A stretch of DNA of 12,714 nt from an uncultured Eubacteriales bacterium (GCA_902768995.1 CACXNN010000012.1:23309-36022); one strand, 5' to 3'; shown: positions 1 to 6,957, numbered from the stretch's first letter. Notes: generated from the sequence alone by a model not told the origin. Translations and numbers: made by a program.

Positions 1-1132
1 CCCGGGAAGGTCTCCCGGATGGCGGCCTCCACGGACCGGAAGGCCTCGCCCTGGATGTCGCAGGAGGGCGAGAAGTCGTCGCTGTGGACCACGGTCATCT
101 CCAGGTCGTGCTTTTTCGCCAGCTTTTCGAGGATGGCCAAGGTCTCCTTCTCCCCCTGATGAGGGATGTACCGGAGGTTGGCGCTGACGGTGGCGGATCG
201 GGGCAGCACGTTGAAGGCGGCGGAGCCGGAGGACATGGTGAAGGCCACGGTGGTCTTCAGCATGGCGGCGGCGGTGGGACTGATGGCAGGCAGGGCCGCC
301 TTGAGGAGGGGCCCGAAGAGCCACAGGTTCCCCAGCAGGAGCTTCAGGGGGAAGGAGCCGTAGGCGGAGAGGCGGCCGAACATGGCGCTGACCTCCGGCA
401 GCAGCTTTTTCTTAAATGGGTATTTGTTCACGTCCCGCACGAAGGCGGAGAGCCGGTCGATGGGGGTATCCTTCCCCGGGGCGCTGGCGTGGCCGCCCTT
501 GCCGCGGTGCCGCCGCCCTCGTCCATGACCAGGAACAGATCCACGCCCCGGCGGCGGATCTCCTCCACCAGCTTGGGGCAGCCGTCGCCGCCCCACTCCT
601 CGGTGCAGGAGGAGGACAGGTACACGTCACAGTCAGGGGTGTAGCCCTCGCTGAGCAGTTCCTCTACGGCCTGCAGAAAGGCCATGACGGAGCACTTGGT
701 GTCGGAGGTGCCCCGGCCCCAGACCTTGCCGTCCTCGATGAGGCCGGAGAAGGGCGGGTGCTTCCACTCGCCGCCCGCGGGGACCACGTCCTGATGGCTC
801 ATGAGCAGGATGGGCTTTTCCCGGCTCTTGCCCTGCCAGTAATAGAGGAGGTTCCCGTCGATGTCCGTGACCTCCAGCTTTTCGTGGACCAGGGGAAAGA
901 GCTCTTTGAGGACCTGGTGGAAGGCCTCCCACCGCGCCGGTTCGTTCTGGGCCTCGAAGGAGGTGGTGTCGCACTGGACCATCTTCGACAGCTTTTCAGC
1001 CAGGGGCAGCGATACCTCCTCCGGCTCGTCGGCCACGTAGGTGCTCTTGAGCGTGGGGGTCAGCAGGGTCTTGACGAGGGCGACGAGGAGCAGCAGGACC
1101 ACGATCCCCAGGAGGATGCCAACGTACAGCAT
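1..1132 (-). pseudogene. M20-family metallopeptidase, membrane-anchored, frame-broken and partial
   Basis: This gene encodes a zinc-dependent M20 peptidase/deacylase of the carboxypeptidase-S-like type. Residues 1-20 form a hydrophobic anchor. The catalytic domain follows, with metal ligand H113 and D115 (SHQDVVP), bridging D144 (GRGTSDTK), general base E178 with ligand E179 (CTEEW) and D204 (VMDEGG). Right after D204 the frame changes: conserved sequence resumes in another minus frame at about 503 with GKGGHASAP, the dimerisation-domain signature, and stays open to position 1. The linker normally between these motifs is missing, and the frame offset implies a loss of 3n+1 bases. In the original frame translation ends at 428. 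The start at 1130-1132 has an AAAGGAAAC site and lies one base after the stop of the upstream membrane gene, so the two are coupled. The C-terminal half and the last metal ligand lie outside the window. The family is sure; whether the lesion is biological is not. Confidence 0.85.
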
Positions 1133-1133
1133 A

Positions 1134-1817
1134 TCAGTTTCCTTTCTGTTGCTTGCGATAGAGGAGCCAGGCGATCCCGATGGCCAGGGCGCCCGAGGGG
1201 ATGATCATCATGCTGGTGGAGGAGATGAGGCTGGGCACCAGGATGAACAGCAGGCTCATGAGCACCAGGGGCGCCACGGCGATGTTCATATGGTTGCGGT
1301 AATACTTGTAGGCCATGGCCCCGAACAGGGCGGGGACCACGTTGGAGAAGGCGGGCTGCAGGGCTTCGCTCTGGAGGATGGGCTGCAGGGGCGTCAGCAG
1401 CAGCACGCCGAAGGCCAGCACCAGGATGGTCACCAACGACGAGGTGGCGATGGACAGCGTGGAGATGATCTCGTTCTCCGGGGTGCCGGTCTTGGCGCCC
1501 ACGATGTCCCGGGCGTTGACAGCGCAGGGGATCTTCATATTGATGAGGTTGCCGGTGATGAAGGCGAGATACCCGCCGCCGGCGCCCAGCATGGGGGTGT
1601 AGATGAGGAACTCCACCACGCTGCTGACGGTCCACACGAGACCTACGGACAAAAAGGCTTTGGCCACCGCGCCGAGATCCGGCAGGGCGCCCAGGTAGGA
1701 GCCCATGAGGAAGGGCGCGCCCACCAGCAGGCAGAGGGTGATCAGGGTGCAGATGCGGCCGATGCGGTGGGTGCCCCGGGTGTAGGCGGCCCAGCTTTCG
1801 TTGTGCTTGTTTTCCAT
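1134..1817 (-). CDS. Multi-pass membrane protein, partner of the DUF5058-like permease
   Basis: This 227-residue protein is strongly hydrophobic, with about six predicted membrane segments (near residues 22-45, 50-75, 115-142, 150-170, 178-200 and 203-221). A conserved-looking polar loop holds GAGGGYLAF and GAKTGTPENE at about residues 77-115, which could form part of a substrate path. The ATG start at 1815-1817 follows a GGGAGGGGAG ribosome binding site. The gene begins 13 bases after the stop of the DUF5058-like gene and ends one base before the M20 peptidase start, so the three are clearly one operon. I do not recognise a named family with certainty. From context I infer that it forms a two-subunit transporter with the DUF5058-like protein, importing or exporting a substrate or product of the peptidase. 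Confidence 0.8.
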   Translation of the reverse strand: MENKHNESWAAYTRGTHRIGRICTLITLCLLVGAPFLMGSYLGALPDLGAVAKAFLSVGLVWTVSSVVEFLIYTPMLGAGGGYLAFITGNLINMKIPCAVNARDIVGAKTGTPENEIISTLSIATSSLVTILVLAFGVLLLTPLQPILQSEALQPAFSNVVPALFGAMAYKYYRNHMNIAVAPLVLMSLLFILVPSLISSTSMMIIPSGALAIGIAWLLYRKQQKGN

Positions 1818-1830
1818 AGCGCTCCCCTCC

Positions 1831-2478
1831 CTATTTCACCAGCAGGCCGATGACCACCGCCGCGGCCATGCCCACGATCATGCTGCCCGCCACGGAGAAG
1901 CTCTCCACCCAGGCCTTCTTTTTCTGCTCGGCCAGGTACACGAACCCCGCCATGACCAGGGCGCTGACCGCCGCCACGGCGATGGGCGTCCAGTCGCCGG
2001 AGAAGGTGAAGAGGCCGTTCCCGGACACGAAGCCGCCGATATAGCTGCCCATGTAGGCGGAGACCAGGCCGATGAACATGGCGGTCATGGCCACGTCCCC
2101 GAAGCCGCCGCCCGCCTTGTTCTCCTTGACGGTGAGCTTTTGGGTGTACTTCTTGTTGAAGAAGATGGACAGGACCATGCCCCACATGATGCAGATGCTC
2201 ATGAGGGCGCCTATGACCGACAGCCGCAGCCAGGGCCAGGGGATGCCCAGGCTCCCGGAGAGGGCGATGACGCCCAGGAGGATGCCCACGCTGGGCAGAA
2301 GGGAGAAGGTGGCGCTGGCGGTTATGGCCCGCTTCATCTTCGTTTTGTCCATGCCCAGGGCGATGCCCGCCCGCCAGGCGCGGATGAGGAAGATCACGCA
2401 CAGGATCGCCACGAAGGCGATGATCCCGCCGCAGATGAGGTAGATGGGCGGGGCGTTGAGCTGGGTGAGAATGGTCAT
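1831..2478 (-). CDS. DUF5058-like integral membrane protein, putative permease subunit
   Basis: This 215-residue hydrophobic protein has membrane segments near residues 12-34, 51-75, 84-108, 124-146, 160-180 and 190-213. It resembles the DUF5058 family of Clostridia, judged from recall of its pattern and not from a search. The ATG at 2476-2478 has a near-perfect AAGGAGG site at 2483-2489, and the gene opens the operon with the second membrane protein and the M20 peptidase. A charged hydrophilic loop at residues 109-123 (KKYTQKLTVKENKAG) separates two hydrophobic halves. Function is inferred only: transport linked to peptide or amino acid handling. The third segment (RLSVIGALMSICIMWGM) may fuse two helices, and the protein seems a little short for the family as I remember it, so a small in-frame loss is possible but not shown. 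Confidence 0.75.
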   Translation of the reverse strand: MTILTQLNAPPIYLICGGIIAFVAILCVIFLIRAWRAGIALGMDKTKMKRAITASATFSLLPSVGILLGVIALSGSLGIPWPWLRLSVIGALMSICIMWGMVLSIFFNKKYTQKLTVKENKAGGGFGDVAMTAMFIGLVSAYMGSYIGGFVSGNGLFTFSGDWTPIAVAAVSALVMAGFVYLAEQKKKAWVESFSVAGSMIVGMAAAVVIGLLVK

Positions 2479-2497
2479 ATAGGCCTCCTTTTATTTT

Positions 2498-2532
2498 GCC
2501 GCTTTTTCTTTTCGGTGAAAAGAAAAAGCGGC
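2498..2532. repeat. Perfect 15-bp inverted repeat in the DUF5058 operon leader
   Basis: GCCGCTTTTTCTTTT at 2498-2512 and AAAAGAAAAAGCGGC at 2518-2532 are perfectly complementary around a 5-base loop. The repeat lies just upstream of the DUF5058 ribosome binding site. Neither strand has a T-run after the stem, so it is not a standard terminator. On the minus strand the stem is preceded by another run, CTTTTCTTTTTCC, giving a nearly mirror-symmetric pyrimidine tract. It may be a leader hairpin, an mRNA-stabilising element or one copy of a dispersed intergenic repeat. Confidence 0.8.
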
Positions 2533-2565
2533 GGAAAAAGAAAAGCATAAAAAGATAACAAAGAC

Positions 2566-2595
2566 AGGGAGGAAAGTTTATTACAATCCTTCCCT
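2566..2595 (-). terminator. Weak possible terminator hairpin after the racemase gene
   Basis: On the minus strand AGGGAAGGA (2587-2595), overlapping the racemase stop codon, can pair with TCCTCCCT (2566-2573) with one bulged A and a 13-base loop. It is followed by an interrupted T-rich stretch (GTCTTTGTTATCTTTTT). The stem is short and the T-run broken, so this may be only a partial terminator. If it leaks, the racemase operon would read into the DUF5058 operon. The rest of 2533-2593 shows no clear promoter. Confidence 0.25.
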
Positions 2596-3298
2596 ATTCT
2601 TCCTTCAATTTGCCGCCGGCTGCCGCTACGGCTGCCCTGGCGAGGAGCCGCGTGGGATCGATGAAGGGCACCCGGCCCCCGTCGCGGAAGACCAGGGGCA
2701 GCTCCGTGCAGGCCAGCAGGAAGGCCTGGGCCCCCTGCTGCTCCAGGGCCACGATCTCCGGGTACAGCCGCTCCGGGTGGGGCGTCCGGCCCGCCTTGAT
2801 CTCGTCGTAGATAAGGTACATGAGGTTCTGGATGCCCACCTCCGTGGGATGGAGCAGATCGATGCCCAGCGCCTCGAAGTAGGGCTCGTAGATCCGGGCC
2901 CGGACGGTGCCGGACGTGGACAGGAGCCCCACGCAGCCCAGGCCCCGGTCGGCGCAGTACTGGGCGGATATCTGGGGCATGTTCAGCACGGGCACGTCCA
3001 CCGCCGCCTGTACGCCCTGATGGAAGTAGTGGGCGGTGTTGCAGGGGATAATCAGCAGGTCCGCCCCCTGGTCCACCAGCCGCCGGGCGCTCTCCACCAT
3101 GGGCCCAAGGGGCGCGTCGCTGCCCGCCAGGATGCAGGCGGTGCGGTCCGGGATGTCCGTATTGTTGTCGATGAGCACGTGCAGGTGCTCCTGATCGGTC
3201 TTGGCCGCGGTGTTCTCCACGATCTTGATGAACAGGTCCGCCGTGGCCATGGGGCCCATGCCCCCGATGATGCCGATGACTTTTCTTCCGTGGATCAA
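2594..3298 (-). CDS. Aspartate/glutamate racemase family protein
   Basis: This 234-residue protein matches the usual length of the cofactor-independent aspartate racemase family. It starts with the IGIIGGMGPMAT motif (residues 8-19), has the first catalytic cysteine C86 in PCNTAH, and the second, C197, in ACTELP; the two act as an acid/base pair that swaps the alpha proton of an acidic amino acid. The DNNTDIPDR segment (44-52) is also typical. The start is TTG at 3296-3298, supported by an AGGAGG site six bases upstream. The gene follows the TPM gene by 30 bases on the same strand, and the DUF5058/M20 operon lies 115 bases downstream. It probably makes D-aspartate or D-glutamate, or acts on a related amino acid. 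Substrate cannot be fixed from sequence, and it is shorter than and distinct from the cell-wall glutamate racemase MurI. Confidence 0.9.
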   Translation of the reverse strand: MIHGRKVIGIIGGMGPMATADLFIKIVENTAAKTDQEHLHVLIDNNTDIPDRTACILAGSDAPLGPMVESARRLVDQGADLLIIPCNTAHYFHQGVQAAVDVPVLNMPQISAQYCADRGLGCVGLLSTSGTVRARIYEPYFEALGIDLLHPTEVGIQNLMYLIYDEIKAGRTPHPERLYPEIVALEQQGAQAFLLACTELPLVFRDGGRVPFIDPTRLLARAAVAAAGGKLKEE

Positions 3299-3304
3299 AG
3301 GACG

Positions 3305-3310
3305 CCTCCT
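3305..3310 (-). promoter_or_regulatory. Ribosome binding site fixing the TTG start of the racemase
   Basis: On the minus strand AGGAGG lies six bases before TTG at 3298. There is no comparable site before a later ATG, so translation from the rare TTG codon is the best model. Confidence 0.75.
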
Positions 3311-3328
3311 ATATCGTGGGATAAGAAC

Positions 3329-4129
3329 TTAGAACCGGTGTCCGCCGCCGCCGCCCGAGAAGCCGCCGCCGGAATGGCCGCCGCCGCCCGAGAAGCCGCC
3401 GCCGGAACGCCCGCCGCCGGAGCTCTCCACGTGCTTGGTCTTCCGCTGGGACAGCATCTTCAGCACCACGCCCGCCACGATGGCGGACTTTGCCACGGAC
3501 CCGGCGGTGTTCACGGCCACCTTCACGTTGAGGGCATTCTCAGGCGCCACCTTCTTGCGCCGCTGAAGGCTCATGACGGCGAAGTTGCCGATCAGCGCCA
3601 GGCATACGGCCAGGAAAGCGTTGGTCACGTACCGGAAGGGGGCTGCGATCTTCCCGCCCTCCAGGAGCTTGGTCACCTGCTCGAAGGCCTTGGCGGCGCA
3701 GGTGTAGTAGTCCTTCTGGGAGGCGTACCGATAGATGTTGTCGGTGATCTCGTTGCAGCGGGTCTTGTTGACGGTCTTATACACCGCCCCGTCCGCGATG
3801 AGCTGGATGTAGCGGTTGTCCATGTCGATGATGAGCAGCGCGCCGGAGGTGTCCCCGAAGAACTCCAGGAACTTCGTCTCCGCCAGCCGCTCCGTGGTGG
3901 TGGCATTCTGGTCCACGGACACGAAGGCGGCGTTGCCGTAGGGCAGCACCTTCTCCATGATCGCGTGCAGATCCGCCTCCTGCGCCTCGGTGAGCAGGTC
4001 AGCCTCGTCGTCGATGACCACCCGATAGGCGCTCTCCCCCGTCTCCGCGGCCAGCGCGCTCTGAGGCAGGGCCATCAGCAGCGCGCACAGGCACAGCAGC
4101 GCCGCCAGGAACCGTTTACGACCTTGCAT
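3329..4129 (-). CDS. TPM-domain secreted/membrane protein with glycine-rich tail
   Basis: This 266-residue protein has a signal peptide (residues 1-28, cleavage likely after ALA-27 or A28), a TPM domain (about 36-155, including the acidic VVIDDEADLLT start and ALLIIDMDNRYIQL core), one membrane helix (about 167-188) and a Gly/Ser/Phe/His tail (residues 237-266). The TPM domain should sit outside the cell, anchored by the helix. Members of this family are linked to membrane-protein quality control or photosystem repair in plants and have been called phosphatases, but their bacterial role is unsettled. The ATG at 4127-4129 has a GGGAGGG site and overlaps the last 14 bases of the zinc ribbon gene, so the two are translationally coupled. 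I infer a shared membrane complex. Low-complexity glycine-rich tails of this kind are common in the family. Confidence 0.88.
   Translation of the reverse strand: MQGRKRFLAALLCLCALLMALPQSALAAETGESAYRVVIDDEADLLTEAQEADLHAIMEKVLPYGNAAFVSVDQNATTTERLAETKFLEFFGDTSGALLIIDMDNRYIQLIADGAVYKTVNKTRCNEITDNIYRYASQKDYYTCAAKAFEQVTKLLEGGKIAAPFRYVTNAFLAVCLALIGNFAVMSLQRRKKVAPENALNVKVAVNTAGSVAKSAIVAGVVLKMLSQRKTKHVESSGGGRSGGGFSGGGGHSGGGFSGGGGGHRF
3344..3407. repeat. Two copies of a 33-bp tandem repeat in the TPM tail
   Basis: The same 31 bases occur at 3344-3374 and 3377-3407, a period of 33 bases (11 codons). They encode the repeated Gly-rich unit GGGFSGGGGHS of the TPM protein tail. The third position is strongly GC-biased, so the repeat could slip in copy number without breaking the frame. 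Confidence 0.85.
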
Positions 4130-5625
4130 TGTTGGCGCCCTCCCTTCTGAAGAAATTGGGGACCGGCCGGGTGGCCAGATCGTTGTACCGCCCGATGACG
4201 AACAGGGCGTTGACGAGCATCCCCGCCAGGCACCCGGTGGCCAGGCCGTAGTACCAGGCGTCGTTGGGGAACACCTCGGGGTTGATGCCCACGTAGGTCC
4301 CCAGCACCAGGATGACGGGCGCCACCAGGGCGGGCACTATGCCGGACTTGTTCCTGGCCCCGGCGGTGTTGCGGATGAGCTTCACACTCAAAACGATCTG
4401 CCCGATGAGGGCCAGCAGGAAGGTGGGGCCCACGGTGCCGTCGCTGCCGGTGGTGGTGCCGAAGGCCAGGGCCGCCGTCATCCCGTAGAACACGTACGCC
4501 AGGCCCGACCCTAAACAGGAGACGGCCTTCGCCTTGGGCTTCCCCTTCTTCTCCCCGGAGTTGTCGCCGTAGTCGTAGGTGTGGGACTCCTGGAGCCGGA
4601 TCTGCTTCAGCTCCCCGTTGAGGAGCCGGCCGGACAGCACCAGCAGCACGGCGCACAGGGCCGCCATGGTCATGGGCTGGATGAAGGCCGGCAGGAGGCT
4701 CAGCACCATGAACAGGACCGCCGCCGCCGCGGCCGAATAGAGGAAGAACTGCTTCAGTCCTGCGCCAGGTCAAAAACCACACGGGGAACAAGGACACCTC
4801 GTAGCCCGTGGCCTTGGCGCCGATCTGCTCCACCCGCTTCTCCCGGCTGGCGGGCACGGAGACGCTGACCTTTCCCGCCTTCTGCTTGATGGTATCGAAG
4901 ACCTTGTCGGCCGCCTGCTCCGTGGCTAACGTGGTGTAGACCTCCGGGGAGGAGGTCACCTTGTCCGCGTAGAAACCGGCCAAATACGCCTCGTCAAAGG
5001 CTCTGGCGCCCTTCTGGTCGAAGGGGGCGATCTGGGCGGCCAGGGTGTCGTCGAAGGCAGCGGAGGCGTCGTAGATGGCCCCCTCCGCCTGTCCGCCCAC
5101 CTGGGCGCTCACGTCGTAGGTCTCGGTATAGTCGTACTTGCCCTGGGTGTAGGTGCGCGTGCCCTTCAGCGTCAGCTCCTGACGGGGAATGTCCACGTCG
5201 ATGCCCCAGTAGGGCAGATACACGCCCCGGAACCCCTCCAGGAAGGAGGCGTCCTTCAGCTCCTTGGGCACGTAGAGGGCCTTCTTCACCGCGGCCTCGT
5301 AGGCCCGGATGGCCTCCTGCTTGGTCTTTACAAAGGGGATGATCCGCTTGGGTCGGATGGTCTCGGCCTGCTTCTCGTGGAGCATGGCCTCGCCGCCGCA
5401 GTAGGAGCAATAGGCCACGGTCTGCTCCTCCGGCGCGGTCAGCTCCGCCCCGCAGTTTTTGCAGCGGTAGGTATTCACGCTGTAGTTGTCGTTCACGTAT
5501 TCGGCGGCGTTGTTCAGCCGGTAGGCCTCCACCGTGGAGGTGGTATCGCAGTAGGGGCAGACCAGCTGCTTCTTGCCTATATCATAGACCATCCCGCCGC
5601 CGCAGTTGGGACACTTGATACCCAA
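4116..5625 (-). pseudogene. TFIIB-type zinc ribbon membrane protein, frame-broken
   Basis: The N-terminal part has two zinc ribbons: C5/C8 with C23/C26, and C55/C58 with C73/C76. A soluble middle domain follows (about 85-280), then the motif SLFPVWFLTWR. There the frame is lost: conserved hydrophobic sequence (LKQFFLYS onward) resumes in another minus frame at 4757 and runs to a stop at 4116, with about five membrane segments. The stretch that normally follows WFLT in relatives (an AVNGQTGK-like motif, recalled) is absent, so this is a small deletion and not a one-base slip; the offset implies loss of 3n+2 bases. In the first frame, translation would continue as nonsense to about 4075. The start is TTG at 5623-5625 with GAGGT eight bases upstream; the next ATG would remove the first CxxC. 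It leads the operon with the TPM and racemase genes. Its role is unknown. Confidence 0.82.
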
Positions 5626-5661
5626 AGGGAGTTACCTCGCTTTCTTTCCAATATATACAAT

Positions 5662-5690
5662 AGAATACCACGCGCGGGGGGCACCGTCAA
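5662..5690 (-). promoter_or_regulatory. Sigma-A-type promoter of the zinc ribbon/TPM/racemase operon
   Basis: On the minus strand TTGACG (5685-5690) and TATTCT (5662-5667) are separated by exactly 17 bases. The start codon lies about 37 bases beyond the -10 box, leaving a short leader. The -35 box begins five bases after the terminator stem of the upstream gene. Confidence 0.7.
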
Positions 5691-5695
5691 TCGAA

Positions 5696-5721
5696 AAGAG
5701 CAGACCCGAAGGTCTGCTCTT
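5696..5721 (-). terminator. UUCG-capped terminator of the BMP lipoprotein gene
   Basis: On the minus strand AAGAGCAGACC and GGTCTGCTCTT form a perfect 11-bp stem closed by a TTCG tetraloop in the stabilising C(UUCG)G context. Four Ts overlap the end of the stem (CTCTTTTCG), a modest T-run. It lies 27 bases after the BMP stop codon, as expected for an intrinsic terminator. Confidence 0.75.
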
Positions 5722-5724
5722 AGG

Positions 5725-5742
5725 TTTGATCCTTAGATCAAA
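5725..5742 (-). repeat. Small hairpin between the BMP stop codon and its terminator
   Basis: TTTGATC (5725-5731) and GATCAAA (5736-5742) form a perfect 7-bp stem with a 4-base loop, starting six bases after the stop codon. Together with the next stem it gives a tandem hairpin at the 3' end of the mRNA, which may help termination or protect the transcript. Confidence 0.5.
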
Positions 5743-5748
5743 GACAGC

Positions 5749-6879
5749 TTATTTGATGTTGCCCTGATCGTCCACGGTGATGACAGTGGCGAAGTCGGCG
5801 GCGTTCTTGGTGGTGTCGTTGGAGACAGACACCTCACCCTTGTACATCTTGCCCACCAGAGCCTTGTAGTCTTCCTTGGTGAAGCTGTCGGAGAACTGGG
5901 TGGAACCGGCGATCTGCACGTAGTTCTCTTCGGGGACTGCGGAGACGAGGCCCAGGGTCTCGACCTTGCCGCCCTCGAAGGTGCCGTCCACGACCTTGCC
6001 CAGCATGGTGTTGACCGTGGCAGCCAGGCCCTTCATGGCGGAGGTCACGGTGATGCCCTCGCCATAGAGACCGTCGATGGTGCCGGCCTGGTCAACGTCC
6101 ACGCCGATGACCTTCTTGCCGTACTTCTTGGCGGACTCACCAGCGGAGGTGAAGATGCCGCCGCCGCAGGCAAAGACCACTTCGGTGTCAGCGCCGTACC
6201 AGACGTCCATGGCGGCGGTGATGTCCGCGTCGCCGTAGAACTGGTTGCCGTAGGCATACTTGACGGCCACGTCGGTGAGACCAAGCTCAGCCGCAGCGGC
6301 GTCCACGCCCTGCACGAAGCCGTAGCCATAGCGGACCACGGCGGGCACGGCCATGCCGCCCAGGAAGCCCAGCTTCTTGTAGCCCAGCTTCACAGCCGCG
6401 TAACCGGCCATGTAGCCGCAGAGCTCTTCCTGGTACACAGCGCTGTACAGGTTGGCGGGGATGGCGCCCTCGTAGCCAAGATCGAACTCGCTCACGTCCA
6501 GAGCGATGAACTTGACGTCAGCGTTCTTCTCGGCGGTGGCCTTGATGGCGGGACCGAAGGCGTAGCCGGGCATCACGATGGTATTGAAGCCGTCGTCGAT
6601 GGCCTTCTCGATGGAGGAGATACGATCCTCATCGGAGTCGGAAGCGGGCTTGTAGTACTGGAAGTCCAGCTTCTTGCCTTCGCAGAACGCCTTGCAGGCT
6701 TCGTAGGTGGTCTGGTTGAAGGACTGGTCGGTGATATCGCCGTAGTCGGTGATCATAGCGACCTTGACAGCAGCCTTTGCGGGCTCCTCGGTCTTGGTCT
6801 CGGTGCCGGACTTGCAGGCGACCAGGGCGAAGACCATGACGAGCGCCAGGACGATTGCCAGAATCTTGGAGAGTTTCAT
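5749..6879 (-). CDS. BMP/PnrA-type solute-binding lipoprotein, ABC transporter component
   Basis: This 376-residue lipoprotein has a signal peptide ending in the lipobox LVAC with lipidated C22, then a Lys/Glu/Thr-rich linker and the BMP fold from about residue 37. Family features include DQSFNQ near residue 50, the CGGGIFTSAGE segment and IGVDVDQAG, typical of proteins that bind purine nucleosides or similar ligands for an ABC importer. The length is normal and no frame problem is seen. The ATG at 6877-6879 follows GGAAAGGAA. It appears to be monocistronic: a strong promoter lies upstream and a terminator downstream, and no ATPase or permease gene is adjacent, so it must work with transporter subunits encoded elsewhere. 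Its codon choice (mostly AAG, GTC/GTG, ATC) looks tuned for high expression. The ligand is inferred, not shown. Confidence 0.92.
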   Translation of the reverse strand: MKLSKILAIVLALVMVFALVACKSGTETKTEEPAKAAVKVAMITDYGDITDQSFNQTTYEACKAFCEGKKLDFQYYKPASDSDEDRISSIEKAIDDGFNTIVMPGYAFGPAIKATAEKNADVKFIALDVSEFDLGYEGAIPANLYSAVYQEELCGYMAGYAAVKLGYKKLGFLGGMAVPAVVRYGYGFVQGVDAAAAELGLTDVAVKYAYGNQFYGDADITAAMDVWYGADTEVVFACGGGIFTSAGESAKKYGKKVIGVDVDQAGTIDGLYGEGITVTSAMKGLAATVNTMLGKVVDGTFEGGKVETLGLVSAVPEENYVQIAGSTQFSDSFTKEDYKALVGKMYKGEVSVSNDTTKNAADFATVITVDDQGNIK

Positions 6880-6900
6880 CTTGGAGTTCCTTTCCCATTT

Positions 6901-6951
6901 TTATCGTTTGTATTTATCCGCGCCGGGGGCAAAAACCGCCAACGCAAACAT
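6901..6951 (-). other. Possible 16-codon leader ORF in the BMP mRNA
   Basis: An ATG at 6949-6951 opens a frame reading MFALAVFAPGADKYKR and ending with TAA at 6901-6903, 21 bases before the BMP start. It lies where the transcript is expected to begin (seven bases past the -10 box), so it could only be translated as a leaderless ORF. There is no supporting ribosome binding site. It may be chance. Confidence 0.15.
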
Positions 6952-6957
6952 ACATAC

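Noticed and set aside
84..1204. Overlapping plus-strand open frames near the left edge
   Set aside because: They lie opposite the M20 peptidase, whose catalytic motifs are plain on the minus strand even across the frame break.
3344..3421. Short CRISPR-like repeat array
   Set aside because: Only two direct copies with a two-base gap, entirely inside the glycine-rich coding tail.
2777..4150. Long plus-strand open frame (457 codons) opposite the racemase and TPM genes
   Set aside because: It is antisense to two well-supported families, has biased His/Gly/Gln-rich composition typical of GC-rich shadows, and no ribosome binding site or promoter.
4075..4761. Arg/Gly/Pro-rich C-terminal half of the zinc ribbon frame
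   Set aside because: It is the frameshifted reading after the lesion; the conserved membrane domain is in the other frame.
4755..4764. Programmed ribosomal frameshift in the zinc ribbon gene
   Set aside because: There is no slippery heptamer, and conserved residues are missing at the join, which a simple shift would not cause.
6901..6957. Purine-type riboswitch upstream of the BMP gene
   Set aside because: The leader is only about 70 bases and I could not find the conserved three-way junction or a terminator/antiterminator pair.
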